A stretch of 64,000 nt of DNA from Mytilisepta virgata. Lineage: Eukaryota; Mollusca; Bivalvia; Mytilida; Mytilidae. The DNA is taken from positions 30,628,580 through 30,692,579 of the forward strand of contig CM051510.1 in NCBI GenBank assembly GCA_028015205.1. The letters run 5' to 3'. This document shows positions 45,891 to 57,425 of the stretch, in pieces (the first letter of the stretch is position 1; each line of letters starts with the position of its first letter). The notes under the pieces were generated by a model. That model searched no databases. It worked only from the letters and a program-made list of their open reading frames with translations, and was not told the DNA's origin. A program made the position numbers and the translations under genes.

Positions 45891-47028
45891 CGCTTCATAT
45901 TTGATTTTGTTTCTTGAAATAGACAATGAGGGACATTTGAAGAAAAGACCTTATGACAAATGAAACCGAGCCGAAACGTCCTAATTTCCTGTCCCTAGTT
46001 GTTTCAAGCTTTTAATAGATTCAGATTAAGTATGCTAATTAGATATATGCGCATAAAAAGTGTGCACAAATCTCAGTGTGTAATTTTTTATTCTCGGTAT
46101 GTGTTTTTAAGTTCTTTTGTGTCTTTTTGAAATCTCAGTGTGCAATATTTAATTTCATTGTGTAATTTGTAATTTTCAGTGTGTGTTTTTAAGTTTTTTA
46201 TTTCAGTGCGTAAATTTTTCTAAAAATGGCTTAAACATAGTTTTGATGAGAACGCCCTAAAAACAATATACATGTAGGTGTTACTGAACAGCGTTGTACT
46301 TTACAAGAGGACTGTAGTGGTGAAATATCATTGATATATTACTACAGGTTTCTGAGAAATGGAGCTAAACACTGAAGCTTGAAATGTAGGTCATAGCAAC
46401 CCAAGTGTTGCTGAACTGCGTTATACTATACAAGAAGACTTTAGTGGTGAAGGGTAGATCTATATGCCCCAACCACATTCGTGGCGGGGCATAAAAACAG
46501 TAGCCTATAATGTAATTATAGACTGTTCGCTGCAAAAATTTCGTTGTAATCGGTTAAGAATATTGTTACCGTTTATGCTTTAATTCTACTAGAATAATAT
46601 ATCCTACTCCGTTTTTATGGTTCGATCAAAATAAAATTTTGGTCTACAACGATAGATTTCTGGCAAGCAATATATTAACTGGGAACAAGATGATTAATTC
46701 AATTTTGTCTCAACGTATACAGCATATCGTTAATGATATAGATATACATTGTAACAACTGGTTATAGCTATTAGTGAAAACGGATATTTAAACAGTAAAA
46801 TACCTGACAGAAATATACAATGTACTCGAACAATTTCATGATTATTTATTTCTCGAAGTTTGATTAATTGATTTATTTTTGTTTATCAGTTAATGTCCAT
46901 AACAAATATTACATACAAGCCAAGTCGAGACCAAAAATCTCATCAGGTTTGTCATCGACCTACATGTAGCTTAGCAGAAAACTGTCCACATGCTTAGCGG
47001 AGAGGCTGATAATACATTTTTATTAATA
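45891..47028. other. Intron sequence with short duplications
   Basis: A ~47-bp unit (GTGTTACTGAACAGCGTT to TAGTGGTGAA) at 46277 recurs diverged at 46405, 128 bp away. AATCTCAGTGTG phrases repeat at 46070-46200. No exon seen. Confidence 0.5.
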
Positions 47029-47500
47029 CCGGCAACACCGAAGGGGACTATAGGTTAGCTTTGCACTCCGTCCGTCCGTCAGTCACTTCAGTTTTCCGGA
47101 CTTTTATTTTCAGAAACCGTTTTACCAAATGATCTTATTATTGGTATGTGAGCTTATAGTCATAAGTTACAGATCAAATTTGAGTTTCACTTAATGGGAT
47201 TATTATTGATAGAGTTATTGCCATTGGAAATAGGAATTATTGTCAAAATGATAGTTTTCCGGACTTTTTTGCAAACCCTTTTACCAAATGATCTTATTTT
47301 TGGTATTTGAGCTTATAATGATGAGATACAGATCAAGTTTGAGTTTTACGCTGGACTGATAATTAGTATGACATTTGAAATAGGAATTATTGTCAAAATA
47401 TTAGTTTTCTTGACTTATTTTGCAAACATCTTATTATTGGTATGTGATTTATAATGATGAGCTACAGAGCAAGCTGGTCTGGTAATTATTGTGTACTCCT
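47029..47500. repeat. Interspersed repeat with ~180-bp modules
   Basis: Opens with AGGGGACTATAGGTTAGC and a TCCGTCCGTCC run. It continues with two to three modules containing TTTTACCAAATGATCTTATT and AATAGGAATTATTGTCAAAA (about 47120/47275 and 47228/47380). Distinct from the GCTCACCTGG family. Confidence 0.65.
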
Positions 47501-47789
47501 TGCAAACATAGTTTCAGGATTTTTAGAAGTCACTCTCTCCATACGTCTTCGTCCGATTCACATACTCAAGGAGATTTTATGTGTTTCCTCTTAAGCCGAT
47601 AGGAGACATTTTACTGCCCAGCAATACTTTCACAATGCTTGTTTTAATAAAAATCCACACGGCTCGAGCATGGCGCTACCAACTAGGCAAGCGAGGTTGA
47701 CTTTTCATAGGTTAATATTGATATTTAAAAAGAAAGTTTTCTTCGTATTATTTATATGATTTTTTTTAAATTAAATATTTTTTTCACAG

Positions 47790-47879
47790 AATTTGGAAAC
47801 GAAATTCAGAAGATTCTAGCGAGCCAAAACAGCAGCATACTTGAAATCCATAACATTATATTTAATATGAGTGAAAATG
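47790..47879 (+). CDS. C1q-domain protein, exon 2: coiled coil
   Basis: A 90-nt exon between a strong acceptor (TTTTTTTTCACAG) and a GTAAAT donor, phase 1 on both sides. It encodes 30 residues, including FGNEIQKILASQNSSILEIH with heptad-spaced Ile/Leu, joining the end of exon 1 to the C1q domain. Its symmetrical phase would allow skipping or duplication without changing the frame. Confidence 0.75.
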
Positions 47880-48760
47880 GTAAATATGGCATTAAGATAG
47901 GATAAAAACTGAAATAAATTTAAAATTGTTGTATGATCAATATTTATTTATTCATATTTTATTTTTTATCTATTTATTTTTTTTTGATTTGTTTTTGTTT
48001 TTATTTTTGTTTTAAATGGTCGGGAAAATTTTCACTTGTTTTTTTTTTTTTTTTTTTTTTTTATTTGGCTCTTCAATTGTAACAGGTTATAACCTCGTCC
48101 GAGATTCTCTGAAGTCAAACGACCTGTTCTAGAATCGGATGCTTCCGTTGAATGTTAGAGCACAGTACATCTATAAAACAGGGAACTATTGCAAACAATA
48201 TATAATTAATCAATGTTTTTCGAAATTAATTTACTGCCCACAATATCTTCATTAACTTTTTGAATAATTATCTCTAAAAATTATTTCTGTCAACATAATG
48301 TTTCCGGTTTTTGACCCGACAAAATGAAAGTATGATGCATATTCGTCATCTGTATCAAGAAAACGGTATTTATTAATTTCTTAATAATTAGAAGATATTA
48401 TATAAAAAAAAAATTCTGAATAGAAAAATGGTTATAGAAATGAAGCATGCAAGGTTTTCGATGTAGAAAATTACTGCATTAATTAAAAATTGTATTATTG
48501 GCCTAAATACTGAATGTTTTAACTGGCAGAAGATGAAGTTTCATTTCTGAAGAAAATCAAACATAGATTGTGCTGAAATTACAGGGACAGTATTTTAATA
48601 TTAATTTCTTGTGTGTACCTTAGGTAATGATTTTAATTATTTTAAATCAGATGATAGCGGTTTAATTCTTGCCTTCCTTCGCATAACAAACTGTTTGTTT
48701 TCTTTATTAATTAGGGATGCAATGTTTTTCTGTATATTATAAGTTTTTTTTTGTGTTCAG
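47880..48760. other. C1q intron 2, no other feature
   Basis: Holds a ~23-base T run at 48040-48062 and AT-rich sequence; no other exon or repeat recognised. Confidence 0.6.
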
Positions 48761-49152
48761 TTGCAGTTACAACTTGTGCTAAGTATGGAACAGTCGCAGC
48801 TAACACACCCATGTTATTTCCATCTACTGTCACATCTTACAGAATCACAAACCTATCGTCCTTTAAGACATCTGGAAGATTTACATGTGAAACTGCAGGT
48901 TTATACCTCGTATCACTGACTGTAATGTCTACTACAAATAACGCTTACTTCCATATCTTTAAGAATTTCCATTACTTAGTTGATGTTTACTTACAAAGTC
49001 AAAATGGCGGCCATTACTATACAGGTTCCGTTACTGTTGCTGTAGAATTGGACATAACGGATCAGATTTCTGTAAAACCTTATAGTGATTCAGAAGTATA
49101 TGGACGTTCTAGTAGACAAAGTACATGCATTACAATAATAAAAATCAAGTAG
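48761..49152 (+). CDS. C1q-domain protein, exon 3: C1q globular domain
   Basis: Begins after a TTTGTGTTCAG acceptor (phase 1) and runs to TAG at 49150-49152. It encodes the full C1q/TNF-like jelly-roll of about 129 residues. Landmarks include VTSYRITNLSSFKTSGRF, FTCETAGLYLVSLTVMST with the conserved GxY core, and a C-terminal CITIIKIK strand. It lacks a collagen region, as do most bivalve C1q-domain proteins. An AATAAA at 49137-49142 overlaps the last codons; no other clear poly(A) signal is near. Confidence 0.9.
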
Positions 49153-50075
49153 ATAACTTTATTGTGTACATAATTATACGATCAAAGGTTCGGTCGAGGC
49201 TACTTCTGATTCACGAAATTTAATTGCAAGTTGCAAATTTAAAAATTGTCTCACCATTGCTATTTTTGCTATTTTTGTTATTTGTTTCCTTTCTGAATAT
49301 TTTGGACACTTATAATTGGACTTTAATTTATGAAATATGTAGACACAGCGGATCAAACGTTTATAAAACGGAATGTTTATTTTCAATGATAAATTTTCCA
49401 CTTTACATCAGTTAAATTAAAATTCTTTGATACCATTTTTGATGCCCGATTTACCACCCATCATCTTGCACATCAAAATTGGTATCAAAGATTGTATTTA
49501 AAACCTGAAAGTCGTTTTCCATGATTACATGATTATCTCAAATATTCCATTAAAATGAAAGTAAAAAGTATTACCAAATTCAAATTCAAATTCAAATGTT
49601 TTTTGTCATATAAACATAAAATGTTTGTGACATAAAATACAAGTAAATAATTAAAAAAAAAACATTATAATTGTATATACACAAGTAAATCAGTAGTCCC
49701 CCGTCCTGAGTTACCAATAGTCGTAATTAATCCTGAAATATTTCACTATAGCTGATTTTCTTTACATGTATCTTTAATATATATTTTTTATATGCATCAG
49801 AATTGGTATTTTTGAAGAATGTATTGTCTAAATGTATTGGTGGGGGTGGGGGGGGGGGGGGGGTAATTGGGCTTTCGAATTTTTACCCTTCTAGCAACCG
49901 ATTACCTTGTTACTGATCATACCGTATTGTCTTATATAGTGTGTTTTATCGATTGTATACACCGGGAGGTCAGGATATATTAGTGAGAGTTTTGGGTACC
50001 CATAAAACCGGTTCAATCCCACAAGTGTTCAATGCCAGACTATCTTAATGGACTCTCTGTTGTTTCTATGTTTGT

Positions 50076-50110
<35 letters not shown>

Positions 50111-50509
50111 CTTTTATCTTATTTTTGTCTGAGGATGACGTTGACTATTTGGTACGTTATTTTTATTTTTATTTTTTTACATTTCATGTTGTCAGTTTTA
50201 TTATTTATGTCTGTATACAGGCATGACAGGTACTGTACTCTTGCCACAGGTGATCATAATATTCTTTTTGAAAATTTTGGGAGTTTAATATATATATACA
50301 GTGTATATCATGGCCTTTCTCTTATCTTATAAACAAGCAGAACATTGTGAACATAAATGAAATGTGTGTGAAGTTCCACAAGGCAGCCTTTTGAACGTAC
50401 ATGTAGCTTCCATTGATTCTTATTACTTATAAATAAGTATTGAAACTGATTGGAAAATTTTAATTTATGCATATGATACTGTAATTTTGATTTAACATAA
50501 TTCTGAAAG
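49153..50509. other. C1q 3' flank, low-complexity runs
   Basis: Contains a 16-base G run at 49848-49863, a T run at 50080-50107 and the hairpin listed at 49424. No exon seen. Confidence 0.5.
49424..49491. repeat. Hairpin with 21-bp arms downstream of the C1q gene
   Basis: TCTTTGATACCATTTTTGAT at 49424 is mirrored by ATCAAAATTGGTATCAAAGA ending at 49491, with one mismatch in the 21-bp arms and a 26-base loop. It lies 270 bp past the C1q stop, so it is either a foldback insertion or a 3'-UTR structure. Confidence 0.75.
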
Positions 50510-51236
50510 AAACCCATATAAGGACCATTGCTGTTATGTCAGGTTCTAATTGCCCCGGTGGTTTCAGACAAGAAGATTTTTTTTTTAATTTTCTCATAGG
50601 ATCCTGTGTTAAACTAAGTTCAGCTGTGGCGGCCAACTTGGTTGACAGTCCGGGTCATCGGACACAATTCTTATAGAGGACCATTGTTGCCAAGTCTGGT
50701 TCCAATTGACTCATTGGTTTCAGACAATATTTTTTTTTAAATATTCCCATTATGTCCTATGTTAAAGTAAGTTCAGCTGTGGCGCCCATCTTGGTTGTTA
50801 GTCCGGGTCATGGGACATAATTCTTAAAGTGGACCATCTAAGGACCATTGCTGTCAAGTCTGGTTCCAATTGGTCGAAGATTTTTCAATGAATTTTCCCA
50901 TAGGGTCACCGAACATAATTCTGAAAGAAAACCCCTATGGACCATTACTGCCAAGTCTGATTCCAATTTGCCATGTAGTTTCATAGAAGATTTTTTAAAT
51001 TCACCCCCTTTTCTATTTTAGTAACAGCAGCCATGTCGGTTTGAAGTAGATGATGCCGGACATACATTTGGAAGGAGGCCATCCAAGGACCATTCCACCA
51101 AAGTTGGCCCAGTGGTTTCAGAGGAGAAGATCTTTAAAGGAAAATTTAGGCCGGACGACGACAACAGACGACAGACGCCATACAAGTGATTGCAATATTT
51201 AGCTCGCTTTGCCTTATAGGAAAGGTGAGCTAAAAG
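50510..51236 (+). repeat. GCTCACCTGG repeat family, block 6
   Basis: Modules of ~165 bp with GTGGCGGCCAACTTGGTTG and ACCATTGCTG(T/C)CAAGTCTGG lines. It ends with GACGCCATACAAGTGATTGC and a hairpin-like AGCTCGCTTTGCC/GGAAAGGTGAGCTAAAA. Related in module type to block 3. Confidence 0.7.
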
Positions 51237-51795
51237 CATACGAAATCAGCAAAATTTCCGTTCAATGTATAGAAAATCGGCGAATAGTACGATGACAGAC
51301 GAAAAGTAGTTACTATGATGTAAGATACTCGAAGAAAACATACACGAGGTGCAGAGCAAATAAACTTGATATTAATGCCATACGTACAAAGCGAAGTCAA
51401 AACCACAGTCAGTTTGGACAATTGTTGGTGAAGATATAGAAGGTGTGATTGTTATATCATTAGGATATATGATTCTTTTTGTTAAAAAAAAGATCCTTTA
51501 AAGCATACCAAGGGTGAAGGATATAAAAGTAAAAATAATGGGATAAAAACATATGAGCTTACCTAAGAGAGATAACTCTTATCAAACGTAAAGTAAATTC
51601 GAAGATCTACGGCAAATAAATCATTATCATTTAGCGTTAAATACATTGATATATCCATAAATTATAGCCGTACCTGAATATAGATGATCTTAAAAAATTA
51701 AATTTTACTATTTTTTAGCTTGAAATTGTTTTTTTTTAAGTTTGCTATATACCTTGCACGCGGAACCAGTTTGATACTTTTAACATGGTTATGGT
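51237..51795. other. Intergenic stretch, no gene seen
   Basis: AT-rich, with no supportable frame. Confidence 0.4.
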
Positions 51796-52070
51796 ATAAA
51801 ATCTATGAGGGGCCTCGGTGGACGAGTGGTCTAGGTAGTTCGTCATGACTAGCCTGTCAACGCTGGGGTTGTGAGTTCGAATCTCACCTGTGGCGGGGTG
51901 TGTTCGACTCCGATCGCAATTGACAAGGATTGCCAATTTTCCTACCGAAGGTTGGTGGTTCTCTCCGGGTACTCCGTCTTCCTCACCAATAAAAACTGGC
52001 CGCCGCGAAATAGCCAAATGTGCTGAAAACGACGTTAAACTCCAACTAAACAAACAAATAAAATCTATGA
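51796..52070 (+). mobile_element. tRNA-derived SINE with 13-bp target duplications
   Basis: The body at 51809-52057 begins GGCCTCGGTGGACGAGTGGT, whose GGACGAGTGG part is the box A. GAGTTCGAATCTC (box B) lies about 60 bp on. It ends AAACTCCAACTAAACAAACA. Perfect duplications ATAAAATCTATGA flank it (51796-51808 and 52058-52070). The head resembles a Leu/Ser-type tRNA. Shares its body and tail with the element at 60344-60583. Confidence 0.9.
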
Positions 52071-52339
52071 TTACAATATCAAGCTGGTTCCACGTGCAAG
52101 GCATGGTAAACTATTTACTTTTTCATGACCTATGTACGTGTTTCCCCAATAGGATTAATGCATTCAGTCACTTAAAGGGGTCTTTTGTCTCGGGTTATCT
52201 CCACTTGCTTCTGTATCGGAATGATAAACTTGCACATTTCATCTAAAGTACAATGATTAACCTCTCTGATGTATGTATTAATATACGTTTAGTGGAATTT
52301 TATATTTTTTTCATAAATGGGGGCTGCTCACCCATCTTA

Positions 52340-52575
52340 TCGCAACGCAACCTTTGACCAATGAAAAATATAGGAATTGTTCATGACGGCCATGTTAGTT
52401 ATTCCGATTGGGGCAAAGTATGGAAACTTTATAAAGGACCTACATGTACCATAGATGCTTCATACCACGACCGAGGTTTTCAGTGGGGAAGACAAAAATG
52501 TAAAAAAGTTAACTGATCTAAAGACGGACCCAAAGTGATGGCAAAAAGCTTACATGTCCCTTTGTGCCAGGTGAA
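52340..52575 (+). repeat. GCTCACCTGG repeat family, 3' fragment
   Basis: A CATGACGGCCATGTTAG module, then ACCCAAAGTGATGGCAAAAA and a degraded terminal hairpin ending GTGCCAGGTGAACTATTAAA. Confidence 0.65.
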
Positions 52576-52676
52576 CTATTAAAAAACAAGTAAACTTGTA
52601 AATAGTAATAATTAAAGATTTTTTTCACAATAAGAGAAAATCTTTTTATTAAATCAAACAACACCCTATTATAATT

Positions 52677-52682
52677 TTTATT
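52677..52682 (-). promoter_or_regulatory. Poly(A) signal of the zinc-finger gene
   Basis: AATAAA on the minus strand, about 75 bases past the stop codon at 52756. Confidence 0.5.
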
Positions 52683-52755
52683 TAGACTGCGAAACATGTT
52701 TGACACCAATCATCTTGCTGAAATAAGACAACATAAGGCACACAAGAGGAAACAG

Positions 52756-53019
52756 TTAATCAGCATGAACCCTTTTGCTATAAACTTGATGGAATATAAT
52801 ATGTTCCTCTATCACATGTGGATCTACTGATGGCGAGAAAACCATATCACATGTTGGACAAACACGTTCTGATTTCCCTGGATATCGTTGTGATCCACTA
52901 CTTGCCATTGCTACGGAAGTCGAGTTGACCCCAGCGAATGCATTTTGAGTTTTTGGTGTGCTATCATTATTTCTGCTGGTGGCGGCTCCAGACGGTCTAA
53001 TTTCTTGGAAGCTTTCAGC
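52756..53019 (-). CDS. Coiled-coil/UBZ1-like zinc-finger protein, last exon
   Basis: Last of five minus-strand exons (63506-63410, 62514-62431, 61411-61284, 56944-56870, 53019-52756) whose phases agree. After an AAATTACAG acceptor it encodes 87 residues: AESFQEIRPSGAATSRNND, a polar Ser/Asn/Thr linker, then RVCPTCDMVFSPSVDPHVIE and EHIIFH near the C-terminus. The CxxC...F...H-x3-H spacing is that of UBZ1-type fingers, which bind ubiquitin in TAX1BP1, NDP52 and related proteins. The RVC-xx-C-x-VF-PS run also resembles the C-terminal finger of TANK. With the preceding coiled coil this suggests an adaptor for TBK1/NF-kappaB-type signalling or selective autophagy. The family assignment is a motif judgement, not a search result. 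The 5' end lies outside the window. Confidence 0.65.
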   Translation of the reverse strand, partial: AESFQEIRPSGAATSRNNDSTPKTQNAFAGVNSTSVAMASSGSQRYPGKSERVCPTCDMVFSPSVDPHVIEEHIIFHQVYSKRVHAD

Positions 53020-53455
53020 CTGTAATTTATTCAGAAATACATGTCTATTAACGACTAAGAAAGATTTTTCCTTGTATGTTTTAAGATACAAATATTTAAA
53101 CGAATATATTTCAGACCATATAGATTTGATTCAGTTGAGACAGAAGTGAGACTTGGGCAGGTATTTTTTTACAGTATGTCAATAGTGTTGCCCTCTGGGT
53201 CAGCAGTGTAATCATAGTATTTTATCACGTCCTCTGAAGTATAATTAGATATTTCTCTTATCTTCATTCTGAATGTTGCCTGTAGATATGTTGGGATATC
53301 CACAGCAATTATAGAAATGCTATTTCATTGCAGAAGATTTACGGACTACCCTCATCTGGTGAAGGAAACTGCGTTAGATTGGCACATAGCTTGCATAAAT
53401 ACTCATATAATGTCCTTTGGTTACCTTGAAGTTTCCTTAGGGTTTACTGGGATAA

Positions 53456-53472
53456 CCCCCCCCCCCCCCCCC
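53456..53472. repeat. 17-base poly-C run
   Basis: C homopolymer followed by GCAAAAAAAA, in intron or flank of the zinc-finger gene. Confidence 0.95.
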
Positions 53473-53654
53473 GCAAAAAAAAGAGAAAAAATTAAAAAGA
53501 AGATAGTATTTTACATAGAAAACGTATGACATATTACAAGCGTTTAATATGCACTCTACTGGTTTATACAATATATGTTTTCATTTAACTTTTTATGCTA
53601 TCATACACTCATCAATTTCATATTCACAAAATAAAAAAATATCATGAATTAAAG

Positions 53655-53815
53655 TAGAGGCTCAAGAGAATTGAGCCTGTATAGCACATCTGACAGTCCC
53701 ACAATCAATCCATTTTATTTCATATCAAGAGAAAATTGCTGCATACCAAGAATCAGTTAATACGGCTTTATGGTTTCAGAGGAGAAGAGTTTTAAAAAAT
53801 TAACCAATCAAAAAA
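53655..53815 (+). repeat. GCTCACCTGG repeat family, 5' fragment
   Basis: AGAGGCTCAAGAGAATTGAG and CCTGTATAGCACATCTG are a diverged family start. One module ends GGTTTCAGAGGAGAAGAGTT. It lies within the long intron between the last two exons of the zinc-finger gene. Confidence 0.55.
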
Positions 53816-53984
53816 TTAAATATATTTATTTCTGATGCATAACACTAGTAATACTAGTCTTACACGTGGTTATGTTTATTATTTGTTGGTACACGTTCGA
53901 TATCATTACATTGGTCCTTGAAAACCCTCAACTTATTCTTATAAGTATTGGTTAAAGTTTGAATTTCTGTTGCACGGAAATTAA

Positions 53985-54515
53985 GGGGGTAGGCCTGGGG
54001 TAGGCCAAAATTTTCCACTCGTTTAATTTTTTTCATATTTTCATCATTGATTATATATGTCTCAATACACCACCTGTGAAAATTTTGTTGAAATTCAACC
54101 ACGCGTTTCCTTCACAGGGTTCATTGGAAATGGGCATTTAAGGGGTACTCTTCATTCCAGGAGATGACACAAGTTAATGAATATTACTACCTCTCATAGC
54201 ACATATGTTTGATGAAAAATAGTTATAATTGTTGAACTGAAGAACAGGGATATAGTCTTAATCAAAAATGAAATATGATGGTAAAATTCACTCCTTATAT
54301 GAAAATCCAAAGGTAAAAAGTACCAGACATGTTAGGAATTTCGTTCATTTTCAGTTGCTTCATTCAATATTCAAACACTGCTGTAAAAAAATCATGTCGT
54401 TTAATTCTTACAAAAAACTGTTACAAAAAATATCATATATATGTGTGTTATATGACAAAAAATTATGAAATTCTAACCACAAGTTTTCACAAAATACTCG
54501 ATCAATTTTTAAGGT
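53985..54515 (-). repeat. Interspersed repeat family B, copy 2
   Basis: Inverted copy of 12590-13110, joined at its left end to TTAAGGGGGTAGGCCTGGGG, which also starts the repeat at 11876. Shared landmarks include TTGAAATTCAACCACGCGTT and AAACTGTTACAAAAAATATC. It lies in an intron of the zinc-finger gene. Confidence 0.8.
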
Positions 54516-54739
54516 AGGACGTCATTACGTTACAATACGATAAGAGTTATCGTTCCTAACGTTATCGAGTATAAACCTATTCTATATGTTCAAAGAACGC
54601 GAAGAAGATTGAATAGAAGACGATGATGACTTAAATTATAAACGGAAATAAATTTAAAGAAAATATAATTATTATGACTGAAAACCAAGCATTCTCTCTT
54701 AAGTCCTGTGATACTTTTAAACTTATTTATTTATAGTGG

Positions 54740-55076
54740 ATTGGGAAACAAGTTATACCAACTTATACCAATCCCTCTCCGCTTGGCGGGTGCGAGAGAG
54801 GCCCCTGTAGCGGCATTTTAGCATACTCTTTTTCGACATCTACATAGGAGTCTTTAACGTGCTAAGAGGGTTTCCCTTCCTTCCTTAACACGGGACAGCA
54901 ATTTTCGTCCCCATCCGACGGATTAGCATCCTATTACCGAAACCATCCTCGCAAATGGTGTCGATAAGTCCGGTCGCAAATTTGATGCCTGAAATTTTCA
55001 TCCCGAACGGGAATCGAACCAGGGACCTTTGGCTTCGTAGTCCGATGAGCTGACCACTTAACGACGGCGCCCACGG
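54740..55076 (-). mobile_element. tRNA-derived SINE, second family
   Basis: Read on the minus strand, a tRNA-like head occupies about 55076-55003. Box A reads TTAAGTGGTCAG (about 55060-55049). The ACTACGAAGCC anticodon-arm region follows, then a perfect GGTTCGATTCC box B (55020-55010). The non-tRNA body contains GGTTTCGGTAATAGGATGC and AAAAAGAGTATGCTAAAATG and ends near 54740 in a TAAATAAATAAG tail. No clear target duplication was identified. Confidence 0.75.
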
Positions 55077-56083
55077 CGATAGTTTTGTAAGTTTACTTTT
55101 ATTTGTCAAAACTGGGTTTTGTTTATAAAATACATGATCTAAAAAACTTTACAGAAAAAATATAGACTGTCATGAAAGACTTGATATTCTCCTAAAGCTA
55201 ACAAATTACAAAATATGATGGTTAAATCGCCAGTGACTAAAATTTTTTATAAATACAAAATAGGAAAGGTATAGCTGTGAGAGGAAAAGAGAGAAAAAGA
55301 GAAGAATGAGAGCAAAAAAAGAAAAAAACCCTGGAAATCGCGTTATATCGAAAAATCATGAACCAAAGACATTTCTTCGAAAAATTTATTTTCCCGGGGT
55401 AGTCAATACATCCGAAAGCCGCGGAAGTGATCAAGAGGTATAGTTCTATAAACGTTTCTAAAAGTTTGAATTTTCTGTTTATTGTTCTCATCTTGACTGG
55501 CTTTGGAAGAGATAAAATACGCACGGGCTTTCTACGAGCTCGTTCGCAAAAGCTGCACATTGAAATGGAACCTTGTCTCACATAGACGAATTTATCAGCA
55601 AAACTTTTTACCAATAAATAATCTACTATTATGTATTATTTTTCATTTGTATTACAATTCGGTTTTTTATTATTATTATGAAAAAAAAATGATTTGCAAG
55701 GGTCAGTATTGCCGGTGTGGTGTAAAATATAAATATACCTGAAAATTATATATCTTCAATATAATATGATTTAATTTAGTCCAGTTTTCCTCATTCACTT
55801 TGATAAGCCAACATATTTCAATGTTCAATATATCCACTTGAACATTTTGACCAAATGTACAAAAGAAAAAAAATCGATTTCATTAAATTTTGATTATTTA
55901 CAAAAATAAATAAAAAAAATAGGCCATAAATTTGGGATAACACATGGAATAAAACATGTCTTGGAACTTTGTCTGTTTATAACTGGTAAGTAAATAGATT
56001 AGCGTAATCCCTGGAAAGAGGGATTATTATGCTTTGCATGCAACACTGAACGTACAGTTGTTCAAATACTACGTTCGTCGTGA
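55077..56083. other. Intron sequence, no exon seen
   Basis: Part of the long intron between exons at 53019 and 56870. AT-rich, with no supportable frame or repeat boundary. Confidence 0.45.
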
Positions 56084-56345
56084 TATGCATTTCATAATTG
56101 CCACTGGATGTTAAACAATAATTCAGCAATATATCAAATCCTACGTAATTATCGATTGCACATATTTCGAAAAAGTTTTAGATTCGTTACGGAGATGCCC
56201 CTTACCGAACCTCTTCGCTTCGTCTAATGCGAGAAAATTTGGTACGTCATAGTAATGCCACGTTATTCCTATTGTTTGACGTCAAGAAAAAAAAAACATC
56301 AATAGGAGTTATCTCCCATACCCCAGGCCTACCGCCTTAAAGCGG
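56084..56345 (-). repeat. Interspersed repeat, copy 2 (inverted copy of 11876-12137)
   Basis: Same block order in reverse: TGGATGTTAAACAATAATTC, TACGTAATTATCGATTGCA, CTTACCGAACCTCTTCGCTT and ATACCCCAGGCCTACCGCC. It ends at TTAA like copy 1. Confidence 0.75.
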
Positions 56346-56869
56346 AAAAATATTCTTCGTTAAGTTACCATTTATACTATTCGACGCTTAGCATTCAGTG
56401 CAGTTATCCCCCTCCCGCCCCATTTTTATGTGCAGTATCTAACTCTGATGAAATTTTTGATATTATATATTATCACATATTTTATTGCAATAACGCTGTT
56501 TTGCATCGTAATAAAACCGTAATTCGCAGTATGTTATTTGCCCTGAGAGCAATAACATTATACGAGGGCAATAACATGTTACCTGGTCAAACAACAGGAA
56601 ACATCTAATTCAGCAGTAAAATTATTTCTTGTTAGTGGCAAAATATGTGATAAATAGATTAATTCATCACTTTTTCATATTCTGGCGAGCTGTTCCCTTA
56701 ATGATATTATGGTGTTGTGTTTTTATTAGGCCCAGTGTTTTGTTTAAGCTATAAATACTTTATGTTTGATTGAGGAACGAATTAGAGCATCATGTTAATC
56801 CACTTATCAACATACACTGATCATTCTTGCAAACTGTCTCCATTCTACAGACTTTTCTTTTGAACGTAC

Positions 56870-56944
56870 ATGAAGGATGCTCTTAACCCTCTCTGTCATC
56901 TCAGTTAGTTTTTCCTTGGCAGAGGCATTGTCCTTTTGTTCATC
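56870..56944 (-). CDS. Coiled-coil/UBZ1-like protein, coiled-coil exon
   Basis: 75-nt exon, phase 0 on both sides, between a TTTAATTGTAG acceptor and a GTACGT donor. It encodes 25 residues starting DEQKDNASAKEKLTEMTERV and ending KSILH, strongly helical with heptad Leu/Met/Val. An alternative reading through the donor would end the protein about 13 codons later, so a short isoform is conceivable. Confidence 0.6.
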
Positions 56945-57254
56945 CTACAATTAAATATTAATTCACAATAACTTAGATGTCAGAAAACACGATTTTTCCT
57001 TTATCGCTGCTTTGAACTGCTCGCAATCCCCTTTAGATGCGTAAAATGCCTTGAAATTAGGTTTGCAGTTGAAATCCAACTGCCGTGAAAACGCGGGAAT
57101 CGCCACGTACGACGTCATTTGGTACATTCACTACGCTCTTCGCGCTCTTTATGTAAACAAGTACCAGTAGACTTTATTAGGTCATTGACCTAATACGACA
57201 AAAGTTTATTCTACTCCTGTTATTAGACCGGAAATGGCTTGATTGCAGGATAAA

Positions 57255-57425
57255 TATAGATTATCCTTCAGGTACGAGTGAGTTATGGAATTTCTCCACC
57301 GGAGATAGTTAAATTTTTTATTTTCAAGACGCGAGCTTTAGCGAGCCTATTAAAATCTAAAATGTAAGTATCGAGGGTGGAGAAATTCTATAACTCAGGA
57401 GTAAATTGAAGGAGAATCTGTTTCT
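57255..57425. repeat. Foldback repeat, copy 2
   Basis: Homologue of 32903-33070: TTCAGGTACGAGTGAGTTAT...GAGATAGTTAAATT mirrored by AAGTATCGAGGGTGGAGAAA...AACTCAGGAGTAAATTGAAG. Differences in one arm are not always compensated in the other. It lies in the intron between the exons at 56944 and 61284. Confidence 0.8.

Noticed and set aside
51745..52104. 119-codon minus-strand and overlapping 118-codon plus-strand frames
   Set aside because: Both lie across a SINE with target duplications and have no splice context.
55003..55076. Possible tRNA gene on the minus strand with a perfect box B
   Set aside because: It runs directly into a SINE body and the acceptor stem does not pair, so it is read as a tRNA-derived SINE head.
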